This document shows, piece after piece, positions 1 through 8,175 of a stretch of DNA of 35,699 nt. Positions within the stretch are counted from its first letter, which is position 1. Each line of letters starts with the position of its first letter. The translations under genes and the position numbers were made by a program. The notes under the pieces were generated by a model that did not search any database, was not told where the DNA came from, and was given only the letters and a program-made list of their open reading frames with translations. The DNA is from Gammaproteobacteria bacterium TMED112 (GTDB lineage Bacteria > Pseudomonadota > Gammaproteobacteria > Magnimaribacterales > TMED112), in contig NHFN02000003.1 in NCBI GenBank assembly GCA_002170245.2, positions 1-35,699 of the forward strand, given 5' to 3'.

Positions 1-171
1 ATTAATTAAATCAACTGTAACTCCTGGTGCCGGGGTTGGAGCGGGTGTTGGTGCCGGGGTTGGAGCGGGTGCTGGTGTTGGAGATGAATCCCCTCCGCCG
101 CCGCCGCCGCCACAAGAGACGAGAACAGCCACTGCTATTGCACTAATTAATTGTTTTAAAAACCCCTTCAC
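1..171 (-). CDS. N-terminus of a lipoprotein with a Pro/Thr/Ala linker (partial, runs off left edge)
   Basis: The frame is open from a GTG at the right end to the window edge (57 codons). It reads as a basic start, a hydrophobic stretch and a lipobox-like LVSC, followed by a run of seven Gly and a linker of PTPAPAPTP repeats ending in GVTVDLIN. This is the layout of a surface lipoprotein whose catalytic or binding domain lies outside the window. GTG is the only usable start before the hydrophobic stretch. It begins 7 nt after the stop of the SYLF gene, so the two are probably cotranscribed. The linker type is the same as in the GH16 enzyme at the other end of the window, so a secreted polysaccharide-active protein is plausible but not shown. 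Confidence 0.7.
   Translation of the reverse strand, partial: MKGFLKQLISAIAVAVLVSCGGGGGGGDSSPTPAPAPTPAPTPAPTPAPGVTVDLIN
26..85. repeat. 24-bp tandem repeat coding for a PTPAP linker
   Basis: Two copies of a 24-nt unit (ggtgccggggttggagcggg plus tgtt or tgct) are followed by a partial copy. On the minus strand the repeat encodes the Pro-Thr-Ala linker of the truncated lipoprotein. It is far more GC-rich than its surroundings because of the Pro/Ala codons. Confidence 0.85.
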
Positions 172-178
172 ACGAATG

Positions 179-712
179 CTATTTTATGGCATTGAAACTA
201 AATTTCTGTCCACCAATTGAAGCCTCATACATCAAACCGCCATTTGGTTCGGTGAAAATTGCTACACCATCACTGTATTCAACTTCTACTGCCACACCGG
301 CAGTTAATGCTACCGCTGATGCTTGTGCACCAAATTCAAAATTCCCTCGTGTAAATCTGTTAAGTGCTTCAACATCCTTGAAAAATATGATTTCTTTAAA
401 TGCTTGTGCACCGAATTGCAGGCCTATACTCAGCTGTGTGACTTCCGTACTACCGATTAAGTTACCCTTCTCAAAAACTTGACCGTCGCCTGTTGCACCA
501 CCAATACCAAAACCTGCTTTTTTAATAGATGGAAAGACGGCATAGCCATGGGCTTGTTCAAAAAAAGGTTTTAACGCTGGATTTGAGCTAAAGACTTCTA
601 TTGCTCCTGAGACATCAGCATTAACTGCAGAATCGGATTTTGCTTTTGGATCCCATTGAGCTTGTGATATGAATGAAATAATAATTAAGAATAATGTGAA
701 ATATTTATACAT
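179..712 (-). CDS. SYLF-domain (Ysc84-like) exported protein
   Basis: This 177-residue protein has a signal peptide (MYKYFTLFLIIISFISQAQ) and then a single SYLF/Ysc84 domain. The family hallmarks are visible: a helical start (IEVFSSNPALKPFF), AHGYAVFPSIKKAGFGIGG, a middle region with QFGAQAFKEIIFF, and a C-terminal GVAVEVEYSDGVAIFTEPNGGLMYEASIGGQKF. Bacterial SYLF proteins are small secreted or periplasmic proteins; the domain is associated with lipid binding in eukaryotes, but the bacterial role is poorly known. It lies 7 nt upstream of the truncated lipoprotein on the same strand and diverges from tRNA-Leu. Confidence 0.9.
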   Translation of the reverse strand: MYKYFTLFLIIISFISQAQWDPKAKSDSAVNADVSGAIEVFSSNPALKPFFEQAHGYAVFPSIKKAGFGIGGATGDGQVFEKGNLIGSTEVTQLSIGLQFGAQAFKEIIFFKDVEALNRFTRGNFEFGAQASAVALTAGVAVEVEYSDGVAIFTEPNGGLMYEASIGGQKFSFNAIK

Positions 713-748
713 TTCATTATGATATCATCAGAAATGATTTTTTAAAAA

Positions 749-833
749 GGGGATGTGGTGGAATTGGTAGACACGTGCGACTCAAACTCGCATGCTGAAA
801 AGCGTAACGGTTCAAGTCCGTTCATCCCTACCA
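749..833 (+). tRNA. tRNA-Leu(CAA)
   Basis: The acceptor stem GGGGATG pairs with CATCCCT (first pair G-U), with discriminator A and an encoded CCA. The anticodon stem TGCGA/TCGCA encloses loop CTCAAAC, giving anticodon CAA, which reads UUG. The long variable arm fits tRNA-Leu. The next ORF starts 7 nt after the CCA. Confidence 0.97.
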
Positions 834-840
834 AGCACTC

Positions 841-1182
841 ATGAAGTTAAGATTTATTCTCCTACTGTTTCTAGCATGCTCACTGCATTCGAATAATTGC
901 GAGGACGAATATATTGAAGGCATAGGCTGGAAAAAAATTGTGTACACACCGAATGGTCCAGTTGAGAGTATGGGTAGATGTCCAACCAATGAAGAGACAG
1001 CTGCAACCTTATTGGTACTTGGAATCTTGGCTTGGGGTCTTTACGAATTTTACGATGCAGATGATTACCCCTCAGCATTAATAGCAACGAAAAATGTGCA
1101 ATTCTTGCCCTATGACGGGCTTCAATTTGATATTAATGAAAACAAATCTATTGATGTGACATTATTTAGATATTCGTTTTAA
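841..1182 (+). CDS. Small exported protein of unknown function
   Basis: The product is 113 residues. It starts with a clear signal peptide (MKLRFILLLFLACSLHS); the Cys in FLAC could be a weak lipobox with Phe at -3. The mature part has a second hydrophobic segment (ATLLVLGILAWGLYEFY, about residues 55-71), so it may be membrane anchored. I do not recognise the family. The start lies 7 nt after the tRNA-Leu CCA without a Shine-Dalgarno sequence, so the mRNA 5' end is probably made by tRNA processing. Its 3' end overlaps rluC by 17 nt tail to tail. The minus-strand ORF in the same place lacks such features and looks like a shadow. Confidence 0.65.
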   Translation: MKLRFILLLFLACSLHSNNCEDEYIEGIGWKKIVYTPNGPVESMGRCPTNEETAATLLVLGILAWGLYEFYDADDYPSALIATKNVQFLPYDGLQFDINENKSIDVTLFRYSF

Positions 1183-2074
1183 ATTCTGATAAGCCAAAAT
1201 CGTCTTGTGCAGTAATACTTACCATCTCTTCATTATCTCTAAATGCAATTTGTCTTGCGTGCAGCATTAGCCTGCGTGCATCAGTTTTTGAAGTTCCCAA
1301 AAAATATTTTTTATCTCCAATTATCGGGTAACCAGCGTCTAAGCAATGAAATCTGATTTGGTGCCTTCGGCCAGTATGAGGAATGGCTGTCACTTTTGTA
1401 TAGCCATTCATTTTTTTATCGATATTAAATTTTGTTAAAGACTTTTTACCCAATTCTGTTTTCACAGTTTTTTGGTCTTTTGTATTAGTTCTTTTGATGT
1501 CTAATGCAATATTTATTTTTTTTAATTTTTCTGGCCAAGATCCTTTAACAATACATTCATAAATTTTTTTAACAGATCTTTCTCTAAATTGTTTATGAAT
1601 ATCTCTTAAAGCTGACATCTTCTTTGCAATGACTAAACATCCACTGGTTGATTTATCTATGCGATGCGCTAGATTGAAATTTTCAGAATATTTATAAATT
1701 TTTCTAATTATTTCAATCACACCAAAATTTAATCCAGAACCACCATGAACTGCATAATTTGGCGGTTTATTAATGACTATAAAATTTTTTGAATCGTACA
1801 AAATTGCGTTTTGTATTAATTCAATATGATCGTTGAGATTAGGAGAATCTTTTATATCAGATTTTTGTACTAATTCAGGGTAACCAATTTTGTCACCAGA
1901 TAATAGCTTGTAATCGGGTTTCGATTTTTTGCCATTTACTTTTATTTTTGCTTTTCGAATTGAGCTATAGATTTTCGATTTTGGAATACTTTTCTTGAAA
2001 TTACTAAACAAAAAATTATCAAGCCTACGGCCCTCATTATCTTGATCTACAAGAAAAAAATTAATTTTACTCAT
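1166..2074 (-). CDS. rluC: 23S rRNA pseudouridine synthase RluC-like
   Basis: This 302-residue RluA/RluC-family enzyme isomerises uridines of 23S rRNA. An N-terminal S4 RNA-binding domain (DNEGRRLDNFL ... VNGKKSKPDYKLLSGD, about residues 10-65) precedes the synthase domain. That domain carries the catalytic-Asp motif AHRIDKSTSG and the conserved PHTGRRHQIRFH and GYPIIGDKKY motifs. In E. coli rluC is the divergent neighbour of rne, exactly as here, which supports RluC over the other RluA paralogues. The target positions (955, 2504 and 2580 in E. coli numbering) are transferred from the family, not seen in the sequence. Confidence 0.9.
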   Translation of the reverse strand: MSKINFFLVDQDNEGRRLDNFLFSNFKKSIPKSKIYSSIRKAKIKVNGKKSKPDYKLLSGDKIGYPELVQKSDIKDSPNLNDHIELIQNAILYDSKNFIVINKPPNYAVHGGSGLNFGVIEIIRKIYKYSENFNLAHRIDKSTSGCLVIAKKMSALRDIHKQFRERSVKKIYECIVKGSWPEKLKKINIALDIKRTNTKDQKTVKTELGKKSLTKFNIDKKMNGYTKVTAIPHTGRRHQIRFHCLDAGYPIIGDKKYFLGTSKTDARRLMLHARQIAFRDNEEMVSITAQDDFGLSEFKTNI

Positions 2075-2154
2075 TTTGCTGTAATATATATGCCTTAGCT
2101 TACAACGAATTAAATAATTAAATAAAAGATAAGCAAAATTTATAAAAATAAAAT

Positions 2155-2258
2155 GATGAGAACAACAACAATTAGATTAAACAATTTCAAAAAAATGCTT
2201 GTACCCAAGAGTTTTAAAGCATAAATCGTTGTTCTTATCCTTGTTAAAAAAAGGATAA
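2155..2258 (+). promoter_or_regulatory. rne 5' leader with two competing stem-loops around the ribosome binding site
   Basis: Directly before the rne ATG, TTATCCTT (2235-2242) and AAGGATAA (2251-2258) form a perfect 8-bp stem that buries the Shine-Dalgarno AAGGA. The left arm of that stem can instead pair upstream: GATGAGAACAAC (2155-2166) matches GTTGTTCTTATC (2228-2239) over 12 pairs with one G-U. The two stems share 2235-2239 and exclude each other. Smaller hairpins (ATGCTT/AAGCAT at 2195-2222) lie in the loop. E. coli rne mRNA is known to be autoregulated by RNase E through its structured leader; a similar role here is inferred. Confidence 0.6.
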
Positions 2259-2259
2259 A

Positions 2260-4239
2260 ATGAAAAAAATACTTATTGATACAAATTCTATAAACGGCCG
2301 AAGAAGCGCGTTAATAGATGGCGAAAACCTTATTGATTTCGATCTGGAGTTTGAAGGCAATAACTTCCAGAAAGGAAGCATCCACAAAGGTAAAATAACT
2401 AAGATAGAAGGTAGTCTCGAGGCAATTTTTGTCGAAATGGGCTCCTCTAGACATGGGTTTCTACCCTTTAAAGAACTTTCTGCTGAATATTTTGATCCAT
2501 CTAAAACAGGTGATGAAAGATTCAAAATATCAGAAGGTGACGACATAGTAGTTCAAATACAAAAAGAAGAACGAGTCAATAAAGGGGCAGCATTATCTAC
2601 ATACGTTTCTCTAGCCAGCAGATACATTGTTTTAATGACAAATCACCCAAACGGAGGCGGTATATCGAGACGCATTCATGGTGAAGAAAGAGATAAAATT
2701 AAAAGCCTTATTGAAGCTTTAGATGTGCCTGAGAGCATGAGCCTGATAATTAGAACGGCCGGAATTGACAAACAGATTGAAGAATTAAAATGGGATCTTG
2801 CATATCTTAAAAAACTATGGGTAGAGGTTGAGTCTGCTATAAAAGGGTCAAAATCAACGCAATTGATATATGCCGATCAAAGTCTAATTCAAAAAACTAT
2901 AAGAGATTATTTTAAGGAAGATATTGGGGAATTAGTCGTTGATAATGAAACTGACTATAACTCAGCAAAAACTTACGCAAACAAAATTGTGCCGGACTTT
3001 ATTGAAAAAATTAAGCTGTACGACGAAGAAGTCCCACTTTTTGCAAGCTACGGCATTGAATCCAAAATTGAATCTGCGTTTTCACGTGAAGTTAAATTAA
3101 AATCAGGGGCGTCAATTGTCATAGATTCTGGTGAAGCGCTAACTTCAATTGATATCAATTCAGCTAAATCTACTAAAGGTGGAGATATTGAAGAAACAGC
3201 CCTTAAAACTAACTTAGAGGCAGCAGCAGAAATAGGTAAACAGTTAAAGCTCAGAGATCTTGGGGGTTTGATCGTCATCGATTTCATCGATATGGAGGAT
3301 CCAAAGAGCAATGAAAAAGTTGAAAGAGCAATGTACGCATCAACAAAACAAGATCACGCTCGAATCCAATTAGATAAAATCTCTCGTTTTGGATTGATGG
3401 AAATGTCCAGACAAAGAATTAAGCCTGCATTAAATGATCTAATGGGTAAAACAATTTGGGTAAGATCAGTTGCTTCAATATGTGAGTCAGTATTTAGGTT
3501 AATTACAGAAAAATCAATTAACAATAAATCAAGCATATTGATGCTAAAAGTTTCTCCTAATGTAGCGAATGAGCTTTTAAATCGATATAGATCTAATTTA
3601 GATCAGCTGGAGAAAAAGTTTTCAAATAAGATCATGACTTTCATTGATCCTTATAAACAAAACGATAACTATACTATTGAAATTAAGAAAAACGCTTATT
3701 TTGATTATGAATACGAACTGGATGAGTCTTCAAAAGCTTTTCAAAACCGAACTACATATAATCTGAAAGTCCCAAAAAAATCAAAAAAAGCGTTAGTTGA
3801 GGATGTTGAGTTTAGAAATATACCCAAAGTTGATAGTAATAAAAAAGGTATTTTAAATTCTTTATTTGATTTCTTTAAGGGAGAGGAAGAAGAAAAGCCT
3901 AAAAGAAAAAGATTCAATGATAGAAGAGGAAGAGCTAACTCTAATAGAAAGCCAAGACAGAACCGAAATACCAATAAACCTTTTAGAGGAAATAAAAAGT
4001 TTGGATCTAATAACAAATCTACAGATAGTAATTCTGCGGAAAATATTAAAAAAACTCCTACTAAAACAAAGAAAACTGTTAAAGCTTCTGTTCACAAAAA
4101 ACCAGCGAAGCCTAAAAGCGGCAATATCAAACTTGCGCCTGAACCAACCCCTAAACCAGTGGATGATAATATTGGTAATAGGATTGAGCCAAAAAAGAAA
4201 AAAACTGTTAAAAGAGCAAAGAATGACCCTAGAGCATAG
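2260..4239 (+). CDS. rne: Ribonuclease E (RNase E/G family)
   Basis: This 659-residue endoribonuclease initiates mRNA decay and processes rRNA and tRNA. It starts with an S1 domain (about residues 37-120, KGSIHKGKITKIEG ... GFLPF), then the 5' sensor and the DNase I-like catalytic domain. The latter has TSIDINSA (Asp298) and LIVIDFIDM (Asp341), which align with E. coli Asp303 and Asp346. SRFGLMEMSRQR is intact, but the zinc-link CPxC motif that should follow at about residues 399-402 is absent. The C-terminal 130 residues are Lys/Arg/Asn-rich and look disordered, as in the RNA-binding scaffold region, though much shorter than the E. coli tail. The 3' end overlaps nudC by 11 nt. Confidence 0.95.
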   Translation: MKKILIDTNSINGRRSALIDGENLIDFDLEFEGNNFQKGSIHKGKITKIEGSLEAIFVEMGSSRHGFLPFKELSAEYFDPSKTGDERFKISEGDDIVVQIQKEERVNKGAALSTYVSLASRYIVLMTNHPNGGGISRRIHGEERDKIKSLIEALDVPESMSLIIRTAGIDKQIEELKWDLAYLKKLWVEVESAIKGSKSTQLIYADQSLIQKTIRDYFKEDIGELVVDNETDYNSAKTYANKIVPDFIEKIKLYDEEVPLFASYGIESKIESAFSREVKLKSGASIVIDSGEALTSIDINSAKSTKGGDIEETALKTNLEAAAEIGKQLKLRDLGGLIVIDFIDMEDPKSNEKVERAMYASTKQDHARIQLDKISRFGLMEMSRQRIKPALNDLMGKTIWVRSVASICESVFRLITEKSINNKSSILMLKVSPNVANELLNRYRSNLDQLEKKFSNKIMTFIDPYKQNDNYTIEIKKNAYFDYEYELDESSKAFQNRTTYNLKVPKKSKKALVEDVEFRNIPKVDSNKKGILNSLFDFFKGEEEEKPKRKRFNDRRGRANSNRKPRQNRNTNKPFRGNKKFGSNNKSTDSNSAENIKKTPTKTKKTVKASVHKKPAKPKSGNIKLAPEPTPKPVDDNIGNRIEPKKKKTVKRAKNDPRA

Positions 4240-5023
4240 ATTTTAGTGTACTTTTGATAAGTTTGTTTGAGAGTGATGGTTCTGGTGGAATTGTTGGAAG
4301 ATTATCTTTTTCGTACCAATTAGCTTCCAGAATTTCTTTGTTGTCAATTTCAACTTTATCATTAATCGCTTCAGCACTGAAAGCCATCATTAGTTGATTT
4401 GGAAAAGGCCAAGATTGGCTTTCGAAGTATTTTATATTTGTGACTTGCAAACCGACTTCTTCGTGTACTTCTCTTTGAACGCAATCTTCTAATGATTCAC
4501 CTAACTCCACAAAACCAGCAATTACTGTAGATAAAGTTCTAATTTCATTATTATGTTTCACAAGTAATATTCGCTCATTATGTGTAACAGCAACAAGTAC
4601 GCATGGCGACATTTTTGGAAAATATTCTCTTTCACAGCTTGTACAAAATTTTGATAAATCGTCATTGACATCACTTAACTGATTCCCTGTTCTAGAACAA
4701 AATTTTTGCTTGTATATCCAATCATATATTTGAAAAGCTCTTGATATTAAAGTGAGTGAACCTTCATCAAGGTGTGCATACAAATATCTTTTTGCTAAAT
4801 ATTCTAAGTCTTCATTAAGATCATCGATTTCATCAACTAAATAAATACTTACATCATCTTGATCAAATATTTTGTAAGCCTTTTTAGATTTATTACTCAA
4901 AGGGTGAAAAAAAGTTTTCGATTTCTTATTAAACAATATTTCTTTTTTAGGATTTATGCTTACTATTATGTCATCAGGTTTGGGTTTTTGATTTATAGAA
5001 AAAGTAGACGTTAATTTTTTCAT
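4229..5023 (-). CDS. nudC: NADH pyrophosphatase / NAD-capped RNA hydrolase NudC
   Basis: This 264-residue Nudix hydrolase cleaves NADH to NMNH and AMP and in E. coli also decaps NAD-RNA. The Nudix box is complete (GFVELGESLEDCVQREVHEEVGL), and it is followed by SQSWPFPNQLM, the SQPWPFPxS signature that separates NudC from other Nudix enzymes. The zinc-binding segment before it reads FCSRTG ... FCTSC, so three of the four E. coli Cys ligands are present and the second is Thr. The gene overlaps rne tail to tail. Being next to RNase E is suggestive for an RNA-decapping enzyme but may be chance. It diverges from nhaB over only 29 nt. Confidence 0.93.
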   Translation of the reverse strand: MKKLTSTFSINQKPKPDDIIVSINPKKEILFNKKSKTFFHPLSNKSKKAYKIFDQDDVSIYLVDEIDDLNEDLEYLAKRYLYAHLDEGSLTLISRAFQIYDWIYKQKFCSRTGNQLSDVNDDLSKFCTSCEREYFPKMSPCVLVAVTHNERILLVKHNNEIRTLSTVIAGFVELGESLEDCVQREVHEEVGLQVTNIKYFESQSWPFPNQLMMAFSAEAINDKVEIDNKEILEANWYEKDNLPTIPPEPSLSNKLIKSTLKSML

Positions 5024-5052
5024 GTCTGTATAATGTAACTTTTATAAGAGAA

Positions 5053-6516
5053 GTGTTAAATACAATATTCAATAGTTTTTTAGGGAAGGCGCCTGTTTGG
5101 TATAAAACAAGCATCCTATTATTTTTAGCCGTCAATCCACTAATTTATTTTTATTTAGATTTTATGGGGTTAAATCCAGGTTTCTTGCTAGGCTGGGTAA
5201 TCCTGTTGCAATTTATCTTTACTCTTATATTTTCAATTCAATGCTACCCTCTCCAGCCTGGAGGTTTGATTGCTTTTCAAGCATTATTGCTGGGTTTAAC
5301 AGATGCTTATCATGTGCTTCATGAGATAGAGGTAAACCTTGAAGTCATTTTACTCTTGGTTTTTATGGTTTCAGCGATCTTTTTTATGAAAAACCTATTA
5401 ATGGTAATTTTCACAAAACTTCTGCAATCAATCAAATCAAAAGTTTTACTGTCGTTATTGTTTGTAATTTCAGCGGCTTTTTTGTCTGCATTTCTTGATG
5501 CTTTAACGGTGACAGCGGTTCTTATTACTGTGATGATAGGTTTCTACCATGTTTTTGCAGATAGTTTAAAAAATAACGAAATAACTACTAAGGAATTCGA
5601 ACAAGTTAAATCATTTCTTGTTGATATCATGATGCATGGTGCTATAGGAACTGCCTTGGGAGGCGTTTGCACCATCGTTGGAGAACCACAGAACCTTCTC
5701 ATTGCTGATAAAGCTGGATGGGAGTTTATGGAATTCTTCTATAGGATGGCTCCAGTCACTATGCCCGTATTAGTTGCTGGTTTACTTTGTTGTGTTTTGA
5801 TAGAAAAATTTAAAATTTTTGGTTACGGGCACCAAATGTCCGATAGTCTTCGGCATAAAATAATTTTGAATGCTGAGAACGTTGACGCAAACAGAACAGA
5901 TATGGAAAAGCTTCATTTAGTAATGGAAGCAGTTTTAGGTTTATGTTTGATTTTTGCACTAGGTTTACATTTAGCACCAGTAGGAATTATAGGTCTTTTT
6001 TTAATGGTCTTTTTGACTGCGTTCAAGGGTATTACTGAGGAGCATCAATTAGGAGGTGCTTTTAAAGAGTCACTCCCCTTCACAGCACTACTAGTTATAT
6101 TTTTTGTTGTAGTGGCAGTCATTAATGATCAGAGCCTGTTTACCCCCGTTATAAATGTTGTATTAGCTTCTTCAATAGATATGCAGGTTCCCCTTTTCTA
6201 TCTTGCAAATGGTGCTTTATCAGTAATAAGTGATAACGTGTTCGTTGCTACCGTTTATATGAATGAAATTGTCTTAGCTTTAGAGAATAATGTAATAACA
6301 AAAGAACAATTTGACCGATTGGCTGTTGCAATAAACACTGGCACAAATCTACCGAGCGTTGCAACTCCTAATGGGCAAGCTGCCTTTTTATTTTTACTAA
6401 CTTCATCTTTGGCACCCTTAATTGGTTTGTCATATTTAAAAATGGTTTATAAAGCCTTGCCATACACAATAGTGCTAACACTTGTTGGCCTTGCTTGTGT
6501 TATATACTTTATATAA
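5053..6516 (+). CDS. nhaB: Na+/H+ antiporter NhaB
   Basis: The 487-residue inner-membrane antiporter exchanges cytoplasmic Na+ for external H+. It is polytopic throughout and close to E. coli NhaB: SFLGKAPVWYK, QCYPLQPGGLIA, NLEVILLLVFMVSAIFFMK, AAFLSAFLDALTVTAV and VGEPQNLLIADKAGW are family landmarks. The start is GTG, because the next Met lies within the second conserved segment; GAGAAG just before it is a usable ribosome binding site. A -10 hexamer TATAAT at 5029-5034 would give a leader of about 12 nt. The stop codon overlaps the dusA start (TAATG), so the two are translationally coupled. A sodium-driven economy fits a marine cell. Confidence 0.96.
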   Translation: MLNTIFNSFLGKAPVWYKTSILLFLAVNPLIYFYLDFMGLNPGFLLGWVILLQFIFTLIFSIQCYPLQPGGLIAFQALLLGLTDAYHVLHEIEVNLEVILLLVFMVSAIFFMKNLLMVIFTKLLQSIKSKVLLSLLFVISAAFLSAFLDALTVTAVLITVMIGFYHVFADSLKNNEITTKEFEQVKSFLVDIMMHGAIGTALGGVCTIVGEPQNLLIADKAGWEFMEFFYRMAPVTMPVLVAGLLCCVLIEKFKIFGYGHQMSDSLRHKIILNAENVDANRTDMEKLHLVMEAVLGLCLIFALGLHLAPVGIIGLFLMVFLTAFKGITEEHQLGGAFKESLPFTALLVIFFVVVAVINDQSLFTPVINVVLASSIDMQVPLFYLANGALSVISDNVFVATVYMNEIVLALENNVITKEQFDRLAVAINTGTNLPSVATPNGQAAFLFLLTSSLAPLIGLSYLKMVYKALPYTIVLTLVGLACVIYFI

Positions 6517-7499
6517 TGGTTAATCACCATAAATTTTGTATTGCTCCAATGATGAAAAAAACGGATAAACATTTCCGTTTTATGGCTCGTCAATTCACAA
6601 AAAATTCAATGCTATACACTGAGATGATTCATTCAAATGCCATTCTTAAAGGAGATACTGATAAGCTATTAAAATTTGATAATTCTGAACACCCTGTTGG
6701 CTTGCAACTAGGTGGTTCTGATCCCCAATCTCTTGCTCAAGCTGCAATAATTGGCGAAGAATATGGATACGATGAGATAAATTTAAATGTTGGATGTCCA
6801 TCAAAGAAGGTTAAATCAGGCAACTTTGGCGTATTTTTAATGAAGAATGTTGAGTTATTAGGTTCATGTATCAACGAAGTAAAAAAAAATATAAACACTC
6901 CTTTTACCATCAAATGTCGAATAGGAGTTGATAATTTTGAAGGTGAAAAATATTTAGAAAATTTTCTCTCCACCGTATCTGATCACGGAATTAATACTTT
7001 TATCGTCCATGCAAGAAAAGCTATAAGTGGACTAGATACCAAGAGAAATAGATCAATACCGCCTCTTAATTATGATTTAGTGTATAAAATGAAAGAACGA
7101 TTTCCAGAACAAAAAATTATCATTAATGGTGGAATTGAGGAAATTAGCGATGTTAAGACACAGTTAAAATTTGTTGATGGAGTTATGCTAGGACGAAAAA
7201 TATATTCAGATCCTGCATTTTTATTACAGGTTGATAAAGAAATTTACAGCAATGTCACCAATTTAGAATTTGGCAAAGGTCTTCAGAACTACATGTCATA
7301 TATTTTAAATTTAGATAACAAAAAGGATGTGAATAGAGCGATTACTCACCTGTTACAAATTATTAGAAAAATTTCTAATACCAGAGAAGTCAGAAAACAA
7401 CTTTTACATAATATCAGAGATAACTCGATTGACTTAAAAGACGTATTTGATTGTTTTAAAGAAGATCTTACTCAAAAAGCTCATCTTCAAACTCGTTAA
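6516..7499 (+). CDS. dusA: tRNA-dihydrouridine(20/20a) synthase DusA
   Basis: This flavoenzyme reduces uridines 20/20a in the tRNA D-loop. I start it at the ATG that overlaps the nhaB stop rather than at the upstream TTG of the ORF track, because FCIAPMM, the usual N-terminal motif, follows after six residues (327 aa). Recognisable motifs are SMLYTEM, EHPVGLQLGGSDP, YDEINLNVGCPS with the catalytic Cys94, FTIKCRIGVD, FIVHARKA, IIINGGI and VDGVMLGRKIYSDP. GDT, LQLGGSDP and the long C-terminal helical domain are typical of DusA rather than DusB/C. The 3' end overlaps mlaA by 32 nt. Confidence 0.95.
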   Translation: MVNHHKFCIAPMMKKTDKHFRFMARQFTKNSMLYTEMIHSNAILKGDTDKLLKFDNSEHPVGLQLGGSDPQSLAQAAIIGEEYGYDEINLNVGCPSKKVKSGNFGVFLMKNVELLGSCINEVKKNINTPFTIKCRIGVDNFEGEKYLENFLSTVSDHGINTFIVHARKAISGLDTKRNRSIPPLNYDLVYKMKERFPEQKIIINGGIEEISDVKTQLKFVDGVMLGRKIYSDPAFLLQVDKEIYSNVTNLEFGKGLQNYMSYILNLDNKKDVNRAITHLLQIIRKISNTREVRKQLLHNIRDNSIDLKDVFDCFKEDLTQKAHLQTR

Positions 7500-8175
7500 G
7501 AAATTGATCTTCTACGTCACCATCTTTAACTTCATGTTCTCTTGATTGCATGAAAACATCTTTTACGAATTCATACTTATCTCCGATTATTAAGTTTTCA
7601 GCAGCAAGCAACCTTTCTCTTGTTTCTATAACGTCTAAAACAGAAAAAAATATTTTCGTTTTGTTATCTTCAATTGCAAATGTTCCAGAAACATACCAAC
7701 TTAAAGGTATACCAACAAGGTCTCTGATTGTTGAGGGCCCAACAAATGGAACAAACACATAAGCTCCAGACTCAACACCCCAAACTCCCAGTGTTTGACC
7801 AAAATCTTCATCGTGTCTCTCAAATCCGATTCTTGAAGCAACATCAAATATACCACCAAATCCCATTGTCGTATTTATTAGAAATCTTAATGAATCCTGC
7901 GCAGCAAGTTTTGGTTTTCCCTGTAATAACTGGTTTATAACAGTATCGATTTCTGTCAGGTTATAGAAAAAATTAGTTACAGAATCTTTAATAAATAATG
8001 GAGTATAGTTGCTATAAACTTGAGCAGTAGGTTTAAGAAAACTCTCATCTAATGAATCTGAGAAGTTAAAAACTACCCTATTTAAAGTTTCGTATGGATC
8101 TTTTTCGTTAGTCTCTACAGACTCCTCAGCATTCAGCAACATTATGATTGTCAGTAGAAGTAAATATTTCTTCAT
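7468..8175 (-). CDS. mlaA: Phospholipid-trafficking outer-membrane protein MlaA (VacJ)
   Basis: This 235-residue member of the MlaA/VacJ family removes misplaced phospholipids from the outer leaflet of the outer membrane. Family blocks are clear: DPYETLNRVVFNFSDSLDESFLKP, RFLINTTMGFGGIFDVASRIG, DFGQTLGVWGVESGAYVFVPFVGPSTIRD and ETRERLLAAENLI. A signal sequence is present (MKKYLLLLTIIMLLNAEES), but there is no Cys near its end, so the usual lipobox is missing. The C-terminal tail is acidic (DGDVEDQFLNEFEDELFE). It overlaps the mrp stop by 4 nt (ATGA). No other Mla genes are in the window. Confidence 0.93.
   Translation of the reverse strand: MKKYLLLLTIIMLLNAEESVETNEKDPYETLNRVVFNFSDSLDESFLKPTAQVYSNYTPLFIKDSVTNFFYNLTEIDTVINQLLQGKPKLAAQDSLRFLINTTMGFGGIFDVASRIGFERHDEDFGQTLGVWGVESGAYVFVPFVGPSTIRDLVGIPLSWYVSGTFAIEDNKTKIFFSVLDVIETRERLLAAENLIIGDKYEFVKDVFMQSREHEVKDGDVEDQFLNEFEDELFE

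Noticed and set aside
186-482. 98-aa plus-strand ORF opposite the SYLF gene
   Set aside because: It is antisense to a clear SYLF domain and has no features of its own.
3866-4246. 126-aa plus-strand ORF inside rne
   Set aside because: It is an alternate frame of the Lys/Arg-rich RNase E tail, with no recognisable domain.
6495-6515. TTG start of DusA in the ORF track
   Set aside because: The ATG overlapping the nhaB stop gives the normal family N-terminus; the extra seven residues lie within nhaB.
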